Made by a program: the position numbers and the translations under genes. Positions 35,073 through 45,830 of a stretch of DNA of 64,000 nucleotides are shown in pieces; the first letter of the stretch is position 1, and every line of letters begins with the position of its first letter. Below the pieces are notes generated by a model. That model saw nothing but the letters and a program-made list of their open reading frames with translations. It ran no database searches and was not told the DNA's origin. Source of the stretch: Rheum nobile. Taxonomy: Eukaryota; Streptophyta; Magnoliopsida; Caryophyllales; Polygonaceae. The stretch covers positions 1,550,001 through 1,614,000 of the forward strand of contig WOAB01000606.1 of the NCBI GenBank assembly GCA_027886185.1, written 5' to 3'.

Positions 35073-37304
35073 TGTAATAACCACTAAAATTCCCAAACTG
35101 TCGTTTTATAAGAAAGACGTGTTGGGCAATTTCTATAATCTCTGTAATAATCTTTTGAACGTAATATTATACGTTTAATAAAATTGTGGGTCATAAAGTA
35201 TTTGGGAGTGCTAAAAATAATAAAATTTAGCATGTACTCGAATCAAGACCCACGACCACAGACTCAGGGACGCGATCGCGGTAGTTCCGCGACCGCGGAT
35301 TCGCCCAGAGCCAAACCGCGATCACGGCTCTGTTTCCGCGACCGCGGATCTCTGTTCGCCTTCTTCTTCTTTCTTCCCCGCGTTGCGTCGCTTCATTTGT
35401 CGGCGTTTTCGCCGGTGGGGGAGGTGAACCGCTTGGAGTGCTCGGCGTTGGGCTTCCTCCACCCTATAAATAGGGGCCTTCCACCACCAGATTCTTCATC
35501 CAAGTAGCTGCAAACCTCGTATCTCTCTCTCGATCTCAGTTTATCTCATCGCCGGAGTTTCTTGTGGTCGTCGGAGCATCGCCGGAGGTCGTGGTAGCCC
35601 TGTGAAGTCCGGGAAGCGGTGGTGGTAGTGCGCATTCATCCAGGAGTGAAGAACCCGAGCCTTCGTCGTCGGTAAGCTTTGGAGCCGACTTAATGCCGCG
35701 TCGGAAGGGAGAACCATGACCGCGGGTATGAAATTCCGTGACGCGACTCTGCCCAGAATTCCGCGACCGTGGATATGCTAACCGCGACCGCGGCTTGCCC
35801 AGCAAGCGCGATCGTGGCTTTGGCAACCACGGCCGCGACTTAGGCTTTTTCCCTTCGTTCGTTCCATTTATTCATTTCGTATCGTACCTAACTTAGGGTT
35901 TCGTCTTATATCTCGTCGTCGTCGTAGGAATCCGTACCTAGATTCCAGTCTCCAGATCTCGGAACCCGATCTCTTCGATTCGGCTAGACTAAGGCAAGTG
36001 GTGGTTCGCTCTTGCTCATTATTCCATATTTCCCTTGATTATCAATTAATTGATTATTAATTAAGATGGGATAAAAGTTGTTGTTTTCGGTTTGGGAACA
36101 AATTTTTTTATAAAACAAGGTGTTAAAATATGACTTTATAATAGGTTGTATATATTGCTAGAAACAACGCTATTATATAGTTTTATATGATATTACTGTA
36201 ATTGATTTTTGTGTGGATTTATATGTGAACTTAACTGCTAGATTAGCACGAGTATTCGTAGGAACGCTAATTCCTTACAAGAATTAGTCGTTTCTTTATA
36301 ACTGGTATTAGGAGGATTTTGCCCTAGTACCTTCTGGTCATGACTGTACCCTTACTCAGGGTAGGTACAGTTAGCTGGTGCCAATCTTCGAGATTTATTC
36401 CCATATCTCTTTGCGAGATCTGGTGTGGAAATTTAAAAGCTTCAACGTAAATGCGCGTTTTGAAATTAAATAAGATAAGTGCTTTTATGCACATAATTAA
36501 TATACTCTCGGGCGAGGAGTACAACGTGGAAACCGCCCGGACTCTTGTTAGAGTAAGTCTTCTTTCCAATATGGATTCGCATTGCGCGGTGAGGTTGGTC
36601 ATAGACCTAAATAATCAAGGTCGTGTTTTAAAGTTGTGTGAAAACTTAACGTTCTCAAACTCTTGTCATACGTTTCCAATAAGACTCAATTCCTTTGGAG
36701 TCTTCTTTTCATTGCATACCTTCTTTTATAATTCCGTAAAAGTTCCGGGTTATGTATCGTTCCTTCGGTAATTATTCGAGGGACAATGATAGTAAACGGT
36801 TATGATCACTTGAACCATTCTGTTTTATCCCTTGCATAGTCTTTCATTAGACTAACCAACCGGATTTTATTCCTTGCATGGTTGGATGGTGTCATCCGTC
36901 CTATATGGAACATCAGTGGTTGGTCCCCGGTGATTTGAAGTAACCAATCGAAGAGAAGGCTTACAGTTGAAGTTTGCATTTTCAGAAGTAATATTTCCAA
37001 AGGTGTGTATGCTTAATTTGAAATAAATGTATTACATAGTCATGTAATTAGGACTATGTTTAAAAGTCTTCTGCTGTCATTATACTTTGTTGTAAAACCG
37101 TCCTCCTCATCTTACGAGGGGGATCTTAATAAAAGGTTGAGTTTATTCATTTAAACTGTCTTTCGTCGATTACTCTTTTGTTACTTAACATTTATGTATT
37201 TATTTAAGCTTAATTGTTCCGATTAAAGCCTGGGGTGACTTTGGGCATTAACGTCTGAGGTCACTGGCGTGTGACACTACCGACATAAGTCGGGGGGTGT
37301 TACA
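35073..37304 (+). repeat. 5' LTR of element C
   Basis: It runs from TGTAATAACC to GGGGGGTGTTACA. It carries repeated GC-rich palindromes of the type CCGCGACCGCGG on both sides of a TATA box (35465), where the A/B family has GGCGACCGCCG. ORFs in it are incidental. Confidence 0.92.
35465..35472 (+). promoter_or_regulatory. TATA box of the C 5' LTR
   Basis: TATAAATA in the context ACCCTATAAATAGGGGCC is conserved at 42426 in the 3' LTR. Confidence 0.7.
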
Positions 37305-37308
37305 ATTA

Positions 37309-37320
37309 TGGTATCAGAGC
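37309..37320 (+). promoter_or_regulatory. Primer binding site of C
   Basis: TGGTATCAGAGC lies four bases after the LTR end and is complementary to initiator tRNA-Met. Confidence 0.88.
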
Positions 37321-38142
37321 AATGCTTTTAAAATTCTTGGCCTATTATTAGGTTTGAGAATTTTCGAAAATTAATTTCGAAACTATTTTCTTTTAAAAAG
37401 GAATTTCGAGAGTTTAAATGTTAGTATTAAATTTAAAGTTTTATTACCTCTTAGAATGTAATTTAATATATTGGTTTAACTATTAGGACGTTAATTGTTA
37501 TTTTATAGTCCTTATTAAAATGACGTTATAACGGTTGATATTAAATTTATTTCCTATTATTTTAAAAGTATAGCTTTGAGAGTTGTTAAAAGTACTTAAA
37601 TGAGTGATAACTTTGTGTTCATTATAAAAGAGACTTATAACATTTTAGTTTATATAATAATTGTGTTTAAACGAGTAATTTAAATTCATTTAATGATTTT
37701 AAAGTGCAGTTTTAAAGGTGGTTGTGGTCTTGTGGATTTTAAAGGATGATGTTGGTAATTTAATTATAAAAATATTAAGTTTATAAATAATTTATATTGT
37801 AAAACGATAAGAGAATGAAGAGTTAACTAAAAGTGTGATTTAAAGTATTTTAAGTGATTTTTCAAACTTCTGCAAGCTTCGATTTTGTTACTCACTCCTT
37901 AGATCCATTCTTAAGGTTATCATCCATGCTTAGGTATAATGTCATTTAAGGGTTGACATTTCTCCTAATTGATCCATTCTCAAGTAAGGGAAGAATATCG
38001 TTTTGCGGTTAATGGTGGAGGGTCAGTCAGACTGATATAAAGTTATCAGTTTGGACCCTTATAAATCGTATCATAACGTAATTGACTAAGTGTCATGTAC
38101 AAGCTGGAAAAGTTCTAAACTGACGTTATGGTTCATCAACAG
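37321..38142 (+). other. Leader of element C
   Basis: About 820 bp of AT-rich DNA lies between primer site and gag. There is no counterpart of the acidic ORF that occupies this position in B. Confidence 0.6.
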
Positions 38143-39480
38143 ATGGTGAACACCCGATCCACCTACCAAGCAGCTAATGACGGTCATAACAACGGTTCCC
38201 GAATTCAGCTAAGGAGTGCTACTCAGCAAGGGGATGACGCGAGATCTGACTCGCATAATAACGACCCGACCCTGCGGCAGGATGTTCATCAGGGACAAGT
38301 GGACCCTCAAGCTGCAAGGGAAGTTCCACCTCATGCCCCGATCGTGTTGGATGTGACGGTTATTGGGCAAATAGTGAGGCAAGTGGTCGAGGCACTAACG
38401 GCCCAAGGGATACCGCAAGCTTAAGCGGCTCCCAACCCTCAAGTTGCAGCTAATATGGTGGGACATGAAGGGCCCAAGGGATACTGCAAGCTCAAGCGGC
38501 TCCCAACCCTCAAGTTGCAACTAATGTGGTGGGACGTGAAGGTCCTACACATCCGGTGGCTCCCGAGAGAAATAATGAGAATTACAACCGGGCATTAAAG
38601 ACGATCAATTCGATGTGCCCGGATAACTACGATGGGACCGGGGAACCAGTCAAGGTTGCCTATTGGTTTTCCCATATGAAGCGACTATTTCGGAATGTGG
38701 TCTGCACCGAGGCTGAGCAAGTGCACATTTCTTCGTTACAACTGAAGAATGGGGCCAGTGAATGGTGGGAAAACACGAGGTTAGCAGATCATCCCGAGTT
38801 GTCCTGGTCAATGTTTAAGACCAAGATGACTGGTCGTTTCTTCTCTCAGGCCGTGTGGAGGAGAAACACAAGGAGTTTCTATACCCAAAAACTGTCGGAT
38901 TAAAGGTGACAGAGATGGCGACCAAGTTTAACCACCTACTGCATTACGCTAGGAGTGATGTGGCATCGGAAGAGCAGAAAATCTGACAGTTCCATGAATG
39001 GATGAATCTTGACATCAAGCCGTTGATGGTGCGTCATGGTTGCACCACTCTGGAGCAGTATGTGGACGTTGCTTATAGGCTGGAAGTGGCTTTGGAGGAA
39101 TCATCGAAGAAGTCCAATCGACAGAGGTCGGGGAGCAATTATGGCAATCAACGGCAGAGTGGTGGATTCAAACGTCCAGCTCCGTCTTCAGACTTTTCCA
39201 AGTCTAATCGGCCTAAGACTGAGGTGACCCAGTCTGGTTCTACTCAACGCTCAAGTCAGAAAAAGGGTCCTATCCAATGCTACAACTGTAGGGCACCTGG
39301 CATAAGATAAATGAGTGTAGGAGAGGGAAGCGTACATGCTTTACCTGTGGAAAGGAAGGGCATCAGCAAGCGTTCTGTCCCAGAAAGAGAAATCAGGAAG
39401 CTGAGTTCCAACAAGGATCGGGTAGCCATATCAATCGACTCCAACAAGGGCCTGTAGGAAGTGCTGCTATGTAGTCTACT
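38143..39480 (+). pseudogene. Element C gag, decayed
   Basis: It starts MVNTRSTYQAANDG. The conserved capsid-like segment NYNRALKTINSMCPDNYDG...YWFSHMKRLFRNV is present, as are LEQYVDVAYRLEVALEES and two zinc knuckles (CYNCRAPG... and CFTCGKEGHQQAFC). It is broken by the stop and frame change of a 71-bp tandem duplication (38401-38542), a frameshift near 38870, a TGA near 38986 and a frameshift at the first knuckle (39300). Coding similarity fades out by about 39480, before the protease. Confidence 0.85.
38401..38542 (+). repeat. 71-bp tandem duplication in C gag
   Basis: Copies at 38401-38471 and 38472-38542 both begin GCCCAAGGGATAC. The length is not a multiple of three, so it shifts the frame. 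Confidence 0.9.
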
Positions 39481-41690
39481 ATTTAGAACAAGGGGAAAGC
39501 CCCGATGACATCAGGCAGTCAAGGGCAACGACTTTTGTAGCGAGTCAGTCCGGTAAGCGGGACACCCTGGACGATTAGTTAACCTTAGGTCTACCTTAGA
39601 ATAAGGATCTACGATGTGTGTGTCTATAGTCTCCGTAGTTGTTAGATTTGTTCATTTGAACATCTCCCCTGTTGGTGTTAACTCGAGTTTCAGATAATAA
39701 AGAAGAATTCCTTCGTTTTGTGGAAGTTACTAAATTCAGTACTATCTTGAGTTATGTGTTCATGTGAGAATCCTTGAGTGCCAAAAACAGCACATGTCAT
39801 GTGTTGATAAAGACTGGCTGGACTCATAAAGGATGATGTGGGTCGGGACATGTATGATTGTTCCCTACCTTGGTAACGCTAGTTTTAAGGTCGTAGCTAT
39901 TCGTAAGAACCCCTCTATGTTCCGAAATAATGTCAAGTTGGGCATTGACATTATTTGTTTCCTTTGCTCGAAGTCATGAGCATTGTCTTGAGAGGATAAT
40001 GTTGTAAGGATCCCTTGCTATAAGGATTTGGTGTGTGTAGTAGTACTCTATGGAGTTAGATGGGGTGAATGTATAAATTATACATTTAAGTGAATAAATG
40101 TATACGAGAGATATTTCATAAGGAGTTCGTTTTCTCTAAAGAGATTGTACTATATTACGATCTTGGGTAAACTTTAGAACCCAAGGGTTATGGTTATGAA
40201 GTTTATAGGTGAGTGTGCTCATTGTGGGACCAGTGGTTAAAGCTTTCGGAAAAGCTAAGGGTGCGAAATCATAAGTATTAATTTGGAAGATTTATCTGAG
40301 GTTTCATTACGAGGCGTTCTTAAGGAAACGATATAAATATAGGTGGAATATTAGGACGATTATGTCTTGGATAAATACTAAACTCCGATAAAGCAAAAGG
40401 TCGCTTGATTTGGGATAATAAATCGTATGAGGACGATTAAGTGTTTAAGGATTTATGGGTGATTAACAAACTCAGTCGGTAAAAGTTTGTTTTAATTCAT
40501 AAGGATTAAAAGTACGTGATAACTTAAGTGTATGGATTTTTGTCTAAAAGATTGGATGAAAAGTGATCTATGTCTATTAAGGCGATCTTATGTCACATTT
40601 AGGGAAAAATAAAGTGATTGATCACAATCGTGTTAATTGAATTATCAAGATCTTGTTTGAGAAAACTAAGGGTCTTAAGTTAGAGATGAGTTATTCGAGA
40701 TAGTGTAATAATCTTTGGGAATTGAGTTAGAAATGGGCATAATGGCCAAACTTAATTGGGCCAAATAGTTGAATTTGTAAGTTGTACCTTCAAGGAATAT
40801 GGAGTTATGATACTTAGAAATTTACAAGGTTTGATATTGGGTTTTTAAGGGAGTGTGTCGTTTATAAGGCTGATGGTATAACACTTTTTTGGAAGATTAA
40901 GTTGTGAAACGATTGTATTAGGAAAAAGCTCACTTAAATTTAAAGGTTATAGTGTAAGGATAGGTCATTCTGGAGATTTCGAAACGAAAGGACGTGGTAA
41001 AGAGATGGTCTTGTGTGCACTTAAGGGGTAAGGTAATAAATGCTACCTGTGTATATCTATTGAAGAATTATGACAGAAGTGATTGATTTTGTTGGTAATG
41101 AATTATTTATCAATACAATATTTCGAGGAAATAAGAGTAATATCTTATGTGGTTCATTTTGGGTAATGGTTTAAAGGAACCTTAAAGGTTTTAAGTTAGA
41201 GATTGAATAATGGAATATGTTAAGTTAGTCTTGGAAGGATTTTTAGGTTAGAAATGGCATAAGGAACAAATTGGTTTAAAGATGAGTAATGGAATTGTTT
41301 GTACCTTTAAAGGAATTAGAGAATGTAATGTCTCGAGGATTACTAAGATCCGATATTTGTATTATAGGGAAATAATTTACGAAGTTTGAATTCGATTATG
41401 AAGAGGAAATTGGGAGAGGAATGTGAGTTCTCATGCTTAAGATATAGCAAGACTATTGCGATGATTTTGGAGACTATTATCCTAAGATAATTATGACCTT
41501 GTGGATATAGTCACAAGTTATTACAGGTGTAGCACATGGAGATAAGATATGCGAGATAATGGTATGATTGAGGAAACATATCGTTTTCCTAGGAGCAATT
41601 TCAAGGATGAAATGATTAAGGATACTAAGTTCAGGTAGTGAGGTTAATGGTAAAACCGGTCCCTCTACCTTAGTGATGCAAGTTTCGGGG
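39481..41690 (+). other. Non-coding filler replacing pol in C
   Basis: About 2.2 kb of AT-rich sequence without recognisable RT, RNase H or integrase motifs in any frame and without long ORFs. It occupies the place of the missing pol. Its origin is unclear: extremely decayed pol, or unrelated DNA taken up by the element. Confidence 0.6.
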
Positions 41691-41694
41691 TCAA

Positions 41695-42013
41695 AACTAT
41701 TTTTAAGGGGGTAGTAATGTAATAACCCTCATGTTGCCATAAGGGTAATATGGTAAAGTGTATAATTGGTGAAAACAAAAGTTATAAAATTCCCTTAAGT
41801 TATGAAGGGTCTAAATTATGGTTAACCTTACGTTAACTATAATTTGAACCAACTTATAAATTTTAACTTAGAAATGCTTGAACCAATTTACAAAGTGTTA
41901 AATGGGTTAGGCATGGTTAAACTTATAAGGTTGGGTAACTTAAAATAAGGTCGCTTCTCCGAGCTGTTATCGGCCAAGTTTCGGGGTCGAAACTTCTTTT
42001 AAGGGGGTAGTAT
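41695..42013 (+). repeat. Duplicated polypurine tract and LTR start in C
   Basis: The motif TTTCGGGGTCAAAAC...TTTTAAGGGGGTAGTAA followed by TGTAATAACCC occurs at 41685-41727. The equivalent motif recurs at 41979-42023, directly before the true 3' LTR. The ~296 bp between the two starts as an LTR but diverges after about 12 bp. It looks like the remnant of a related LTR or a recombination scar. Confidence 0.7.
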
Positions 42014-44243
42014 TGTAATAACCCCTAAAAGTCCCAAACTGTCGTTTTGTAAGAAAGACGTGTTGGGCAATTTCTATAATCTCTGTAATAATCTTTTGAA
42101 CGTAATATTATACGTTTAATAAAATTGTGGGTCATAAAGTATTTGGGAGTGCTAAAAATAATAAAATTTAGCATGTCCTCGAAGCAAGACCCGCGATCAC
42201 AGACCCAAGGACACGATCGCGGCAGTTCCGCGACCGCGGATTGCTTCCGCGGGCGCGGATTCGCCCAGAGCCAAACCGCGATCGCGAATCTGTTTCCGCG
42301 ACCGCGGATCTCTGTTCGCCTTCTTCTTCTTTCCTCCCCGCGTTGCGTCGCTTCATTTGCCGGCGTTTTCGCCGGTGGGGGGAGGTGAACCGCTTGGAGT
42401 GCTCGGCGTTGGGTTTCCTCCACCCTATAAATAGGGGCCTTCCGCCACCAAATTCTTCATCCAAGCAGGTGCAAACCTCATATCTCTCTCTCGCTCTCAG
42501 TTTATCTCGTCTCCAGAGTTTCTTGTGGTCGTCGGAGCATCGCCGGAGGTCGTGGTAGCCATGTGAAGTCCGGGAAGCGGTGGTGGTAGTGCGCATTCAT
42601 CCAGGAGTGAAGAACCCGAGCCTTCGTCGTCGGTAAGCTTTGGAGCCGACTTAACGCCGCGTCGGAAGGGAGAACCGCGACCGCGGCTCTGCCCAAAATT
42701 TCGCGACCGCGGATATGCTAACCGCGACCGCGGCTTGCCCAGCAAGCGCGATCGTGGCTTTGGCAACCACGGCCACGACTTAGGCTTTTTCCCTTCGTTC
42801 GTTCAGTTTATTCGTTTCGTATCGTACCTAACTTAGGGTTTCGTCTTATATCTCGTCGTCGTCGTAGGAATCCGTACTCAGATTCCAGTCTCCAGATCTC
42901 GGAACCCGATCTCTTCGATTCGGCTAGACTAAGGCAAGTGGCGGTTCGCTCTTGCTCATTATTCCATATTTCCCTTAATTATCAATTAATTGATTGTTAA
43001 TTAAGATGGGATAAAAGTTGTTGTTTTCGGTTTGGGAACAGATTTTTTATAAAACAAGGTGTTAAAATATGACTTTATAATAGGTTGTATATATTGCTAG
43101 AAACAACACTATTATATAGTTTTATATGATATTACTGTAATGGATTTTTGTGTGGATTTATATGTGAACTTAAATGCTAGATTAGCACGAGTATTCGTAG
43201 GAACGCTAATTCCTTACAAGGAATAGTCGTTTCTTCATAACTGGTATTAGGAAGATTTTGCCCTAGTACTTTCTGGTCATGATTGTACCCTTACTCAGGG
43301 TAGGTGCACTCAGCTGGTGCCAATCTTCGGGATTTATTCCCATATCTCTTTGCGAGATCTGGTGTGGAAATTTAAAAGCTTCAACGTAAATGCGCGTTTT
43401 GAAATTAAATAAGATAAGTGCTTTTATGCACATAATTAATATACCCTCGGGCGAGGAGTATAACGTGGAAACCGCCCGGACTCTTGTTAGAGTAAGTCTT
43501 CTTTCCAATCAGGATTCGCATTGCGCGGTGAGGTTGGTCGTAGACCCAAATAATCAAGGTCGTGTTTTAAAGTTGTGTGAAAACTTAATGTTCCCAAACA
43601 CTTGTCATACGTTTTCAATAAGACTCAATTCCTTTGGAGTCTTCTTTTCATTGCATACCTTCTTTTATAATTCCGTGAAAGTTCCGGGTTATGTATCGTT
43701 CCTTCGGTTATTATTTGAGGGACAATGATAGTAAACGGTTACGATCACTTGAACCATTCTGTTTTCACCCTTGCACAGTCTTTCATTAGACTAACCAACC
43801 GGGTTTTATTCCTTGCATGGTTGGCTGGTGTCATCCGTCCTATACGGCACATCAGTGGTTGGTCCCCGGTGATTTGAAGTAACCAATCAAAGAGAAGGCT
43901 TGCAGTTGAAGTTTGCATTTTCAGAAGTAATATTTCCAAAGGCGTGTATGCTTAATTTGAAATAAATGTATTACATAGTCATGTAATTATGACTATGTTT
44001 AAAAGTCTTCCGCTGTCATTATACTTTGTTGTAAAACCGTCCTCCTCATCTTACGAGAGGGATCTTAATAAAAGGTTGAGTTTATTCATTTAAAATGTCT
44101 TTCGCTGATTACTCTTTCGTTACTTAACATTTATGTATTTATTTAAGCTTAATTGTTCCGATTAAAGCCTGGGGTGACTTTGGACATTAACGTCTGAGGT
44201 CACTGGCGTGTGACACTACTGACATAAGTCGGGGGGTGTTACA
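42014..44243 (+). repeat. 3' LTR of element C
   Basis: The 2,230-bp block is collinear with the 5' LTR. The palindromic arrays differ slightly between the two LTRs; for example one extra GCGGGCGCGG-type unit occurs near 42247. The TATA box lies at 42426-42433. Confidence 0.92.
42426..42433 (+). promoter_or_regulatory. TATA box of the C 3' LTR
   Basis: TATAAATA is in the same context as at 35465. Confidence 0.65.
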
Positions 44244-44366
44244 GTAGTTGTGATTCCTATGACAATCGCTACCCCAGTCGCACTGTAGAAATTCAGAGCA
44301 ACCAAATACAGAGGACTCAGAATTGCAGGGACTCCCATCGGACTTAAATAGGTCAGAATCACCCAT
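44244..44366 (-). pseudogene. Antisense acidic ORF, N-terminal part
   Basis: The ATG at 44366 starts MGDSDLFKSDGSPCNSE; the segment is rich in Cys, Ser and Asp and ends DCHRNHNY at the edge of element C. The frame upstream of the ATG closes with a TGA near 44406. It continues in frame into 35072-34822. The region upstream on the minus strand is pyrimidine-rich like a plant 5' leader. The family is unknown. Confidence 0.5.
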
Positions 44367-45219
44367 GCATGTAAACAAAGAATGGAACCCATAGGACGAG
44401 GATTTTCAAAGGACTCAGTTATTAGATTTAGGATTTTTTGGGGACGGATTTTGGGAGATATGGATAGATCTAGAGGAGAAGCAAACTTTTTTAGTGTTTT
44501 GGGGACGGCCGGAGCAGATTAATCTCCGGCAAAGAAGATCTGCAACAGAGACGAGAGAGTGGGGATGAGAAGACGAGAGAGTGATTCAGACGAGAGAGTA
44601 GAGATTGGAGAAGGAGAGTAAGGAAACTTCAAGGAGAGTGAGAGCTCAGATGAGAGTTCAGACGAGAGATTGGAGAGGAGAAGAGTTTAGGATTTCAGAG
44701 AGAATGAGAGAGCGGCAAGGAGAATGAGGGAGTGAGATTAGATGAGGGTTTTTAGGGTTAGGTAGGGGAGTGGGTAATTGGGCTGGGTAGATTTGGGTTA
44801 AGTTAATTGGGTTTAGGGGTAGGTTAAACTGGGTTAGGGATATTCGGGTTTAGGTTAGTTTTGGGTTTGGGTTTGGGTTAGTTTGGTTAAGAAATAAAGA
44901 TGGTGGATATTTAATTAATCCGGGTTTGGGTTAATTTTGTTAATTTACTTAATTAATTAATTCTTAATTAATTAGGTTAATGGAATATGGGTTATTCAGT
45001 TTTAGGTTATGGATAAAAATTGTGGATATTAATGGAGTTTGAGATGAATGGAGATGGTAGGTGAAAATTATTGAATGTGTAAAGTATGGGGAAAAGATTG
45101 ATGTTTTGGATAAAAGATGGAATGAATAAGGGTATTTTTGTAAAGAAAAAGTGGATAGAAAAAAAAAAATTGAAGTAAGACAAATAAAAAGAGACGCCCA
45201 AAAAAAAACAGGATGAACA
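44367..45219. other. GA-rich leader and mariner-type subterminal DNA
   Basis: 44520-44740 is rich in GAGAGAG/GGAGA (CT-rich on the minus strand). 44750-44890 repeats GGGTTTAGG/GGGTTAG-like phrases. Up to 45219 the DNA is AT-rich. There is no ORF of interest. Confidence 0.5.
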
Positions 45220-45238
45220 TTGTGGAACGGAGGGAGTA
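45220..45238. repeat. Mariner/Stowaway-type terminal repeat
   Basis: TGGAACGGAGGGAG followed by TA is the classic end of plant Stowaway and mariner elements. It may pair with the end at 19602. No other matching partner was seen nearer. Confidence 0.7.
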
Positions 45239-45830
45239 TCTATCAATCGATCCCTGCAACTTTAAGCTCATAAATCCATAAAAATTAACAAAACAGTACT
45301 TATCCTTAACACACCTACAAATAAATTGGAACGACAAACAATTCTTGAAAAATGTATGATTGACGTATTAATCAAAGTGGGGCAATAACTTTTTGTGATT
45401 GCTTTGCAAAGTAGCAACACAAGGATACTCTTTTTAAGAGTTTGGCTTTATTTTATACCCAACCCATTTCTATCAAATATCAACAAACCCAAAATAGGTT
45501 TAATTCGTGATTAGCCCCACACTAAGCATTGGGGCAGACATAACAAGACTGGTTTAGAATCCAATTATTACGTGAAATCATGTCAAATTAACTTTAATTA
45601 AATCAAGATTACGCTCAAAACATAATAATCTGCGTGATACGACCCAGCTCGATTTGTTGTATTTATTTATATATAAGGGGTTGATCTGGTACGAACAAGG
45701 CTAAACGTGCAAACAAATTCAGCAAATCAAATAAAATGGTAAAAAAAGACACGGCCGAATTCTAACCGTATAATTCGTGTATAAAATTCATTAGGCAACA
45801 CGTCAGACTAATTTATGCACCAAAGTCCAT
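45239..45830. other. Non-coding flank
   Basis: AT-rich DNA between the mariner-type end and the GTGCAC repeat field. No gene is seen. Confidence 0.4.

Larger units (their letters stand above)
35073..44243 (+). mobile_element. Pol-less chromovirus derivative C
   Basis: The 9,171-bp element has LTRs of 2,232 and 2,230 bp (TGTAATAACC...GGGTGTTACA), a tRNA-iMet primer site and a decayed gag, but no protease, RT or integrase. Flanks are GTAGC (35068-35072) and GTAGT (44244-44248), a 5-bp duplication with one change. Gag resembles that of A and B, so it belongs to a sister family. It would depend on enzymes made elsewhere. It interrupts the antisense ORF. Confidence 0.9.
19602..45236 (+). mobile_element. 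Candidate mariner-like element split by B and C
   Basis: The left terminus CTCCCTCTGTCCCGAATTG is preceded by TA (19600-19601). The right terminus, read inward, is CTCCCTCCGTTCCACAATG and is followed by TA (45237-45238). Both look like plant mariner/Stowaway ends, but they match at only about 20 of 27 positions. Removing element B and element C, each with one copy of its target duplication, leaves 4,849 bp. That length is reasonable for a plant mariner. Alternatively the two ends belong to different elements. The transposase itself is certain; the outer limits are a hypothesis. Confidence 0.45.

Noticed and set aside
44750..44890. Telomere-like GGGTTTAGG / GGGTTAG phrases
   Set aside because: Not a regular TTTAGGG array; irregular G/T-rich low complexity only.
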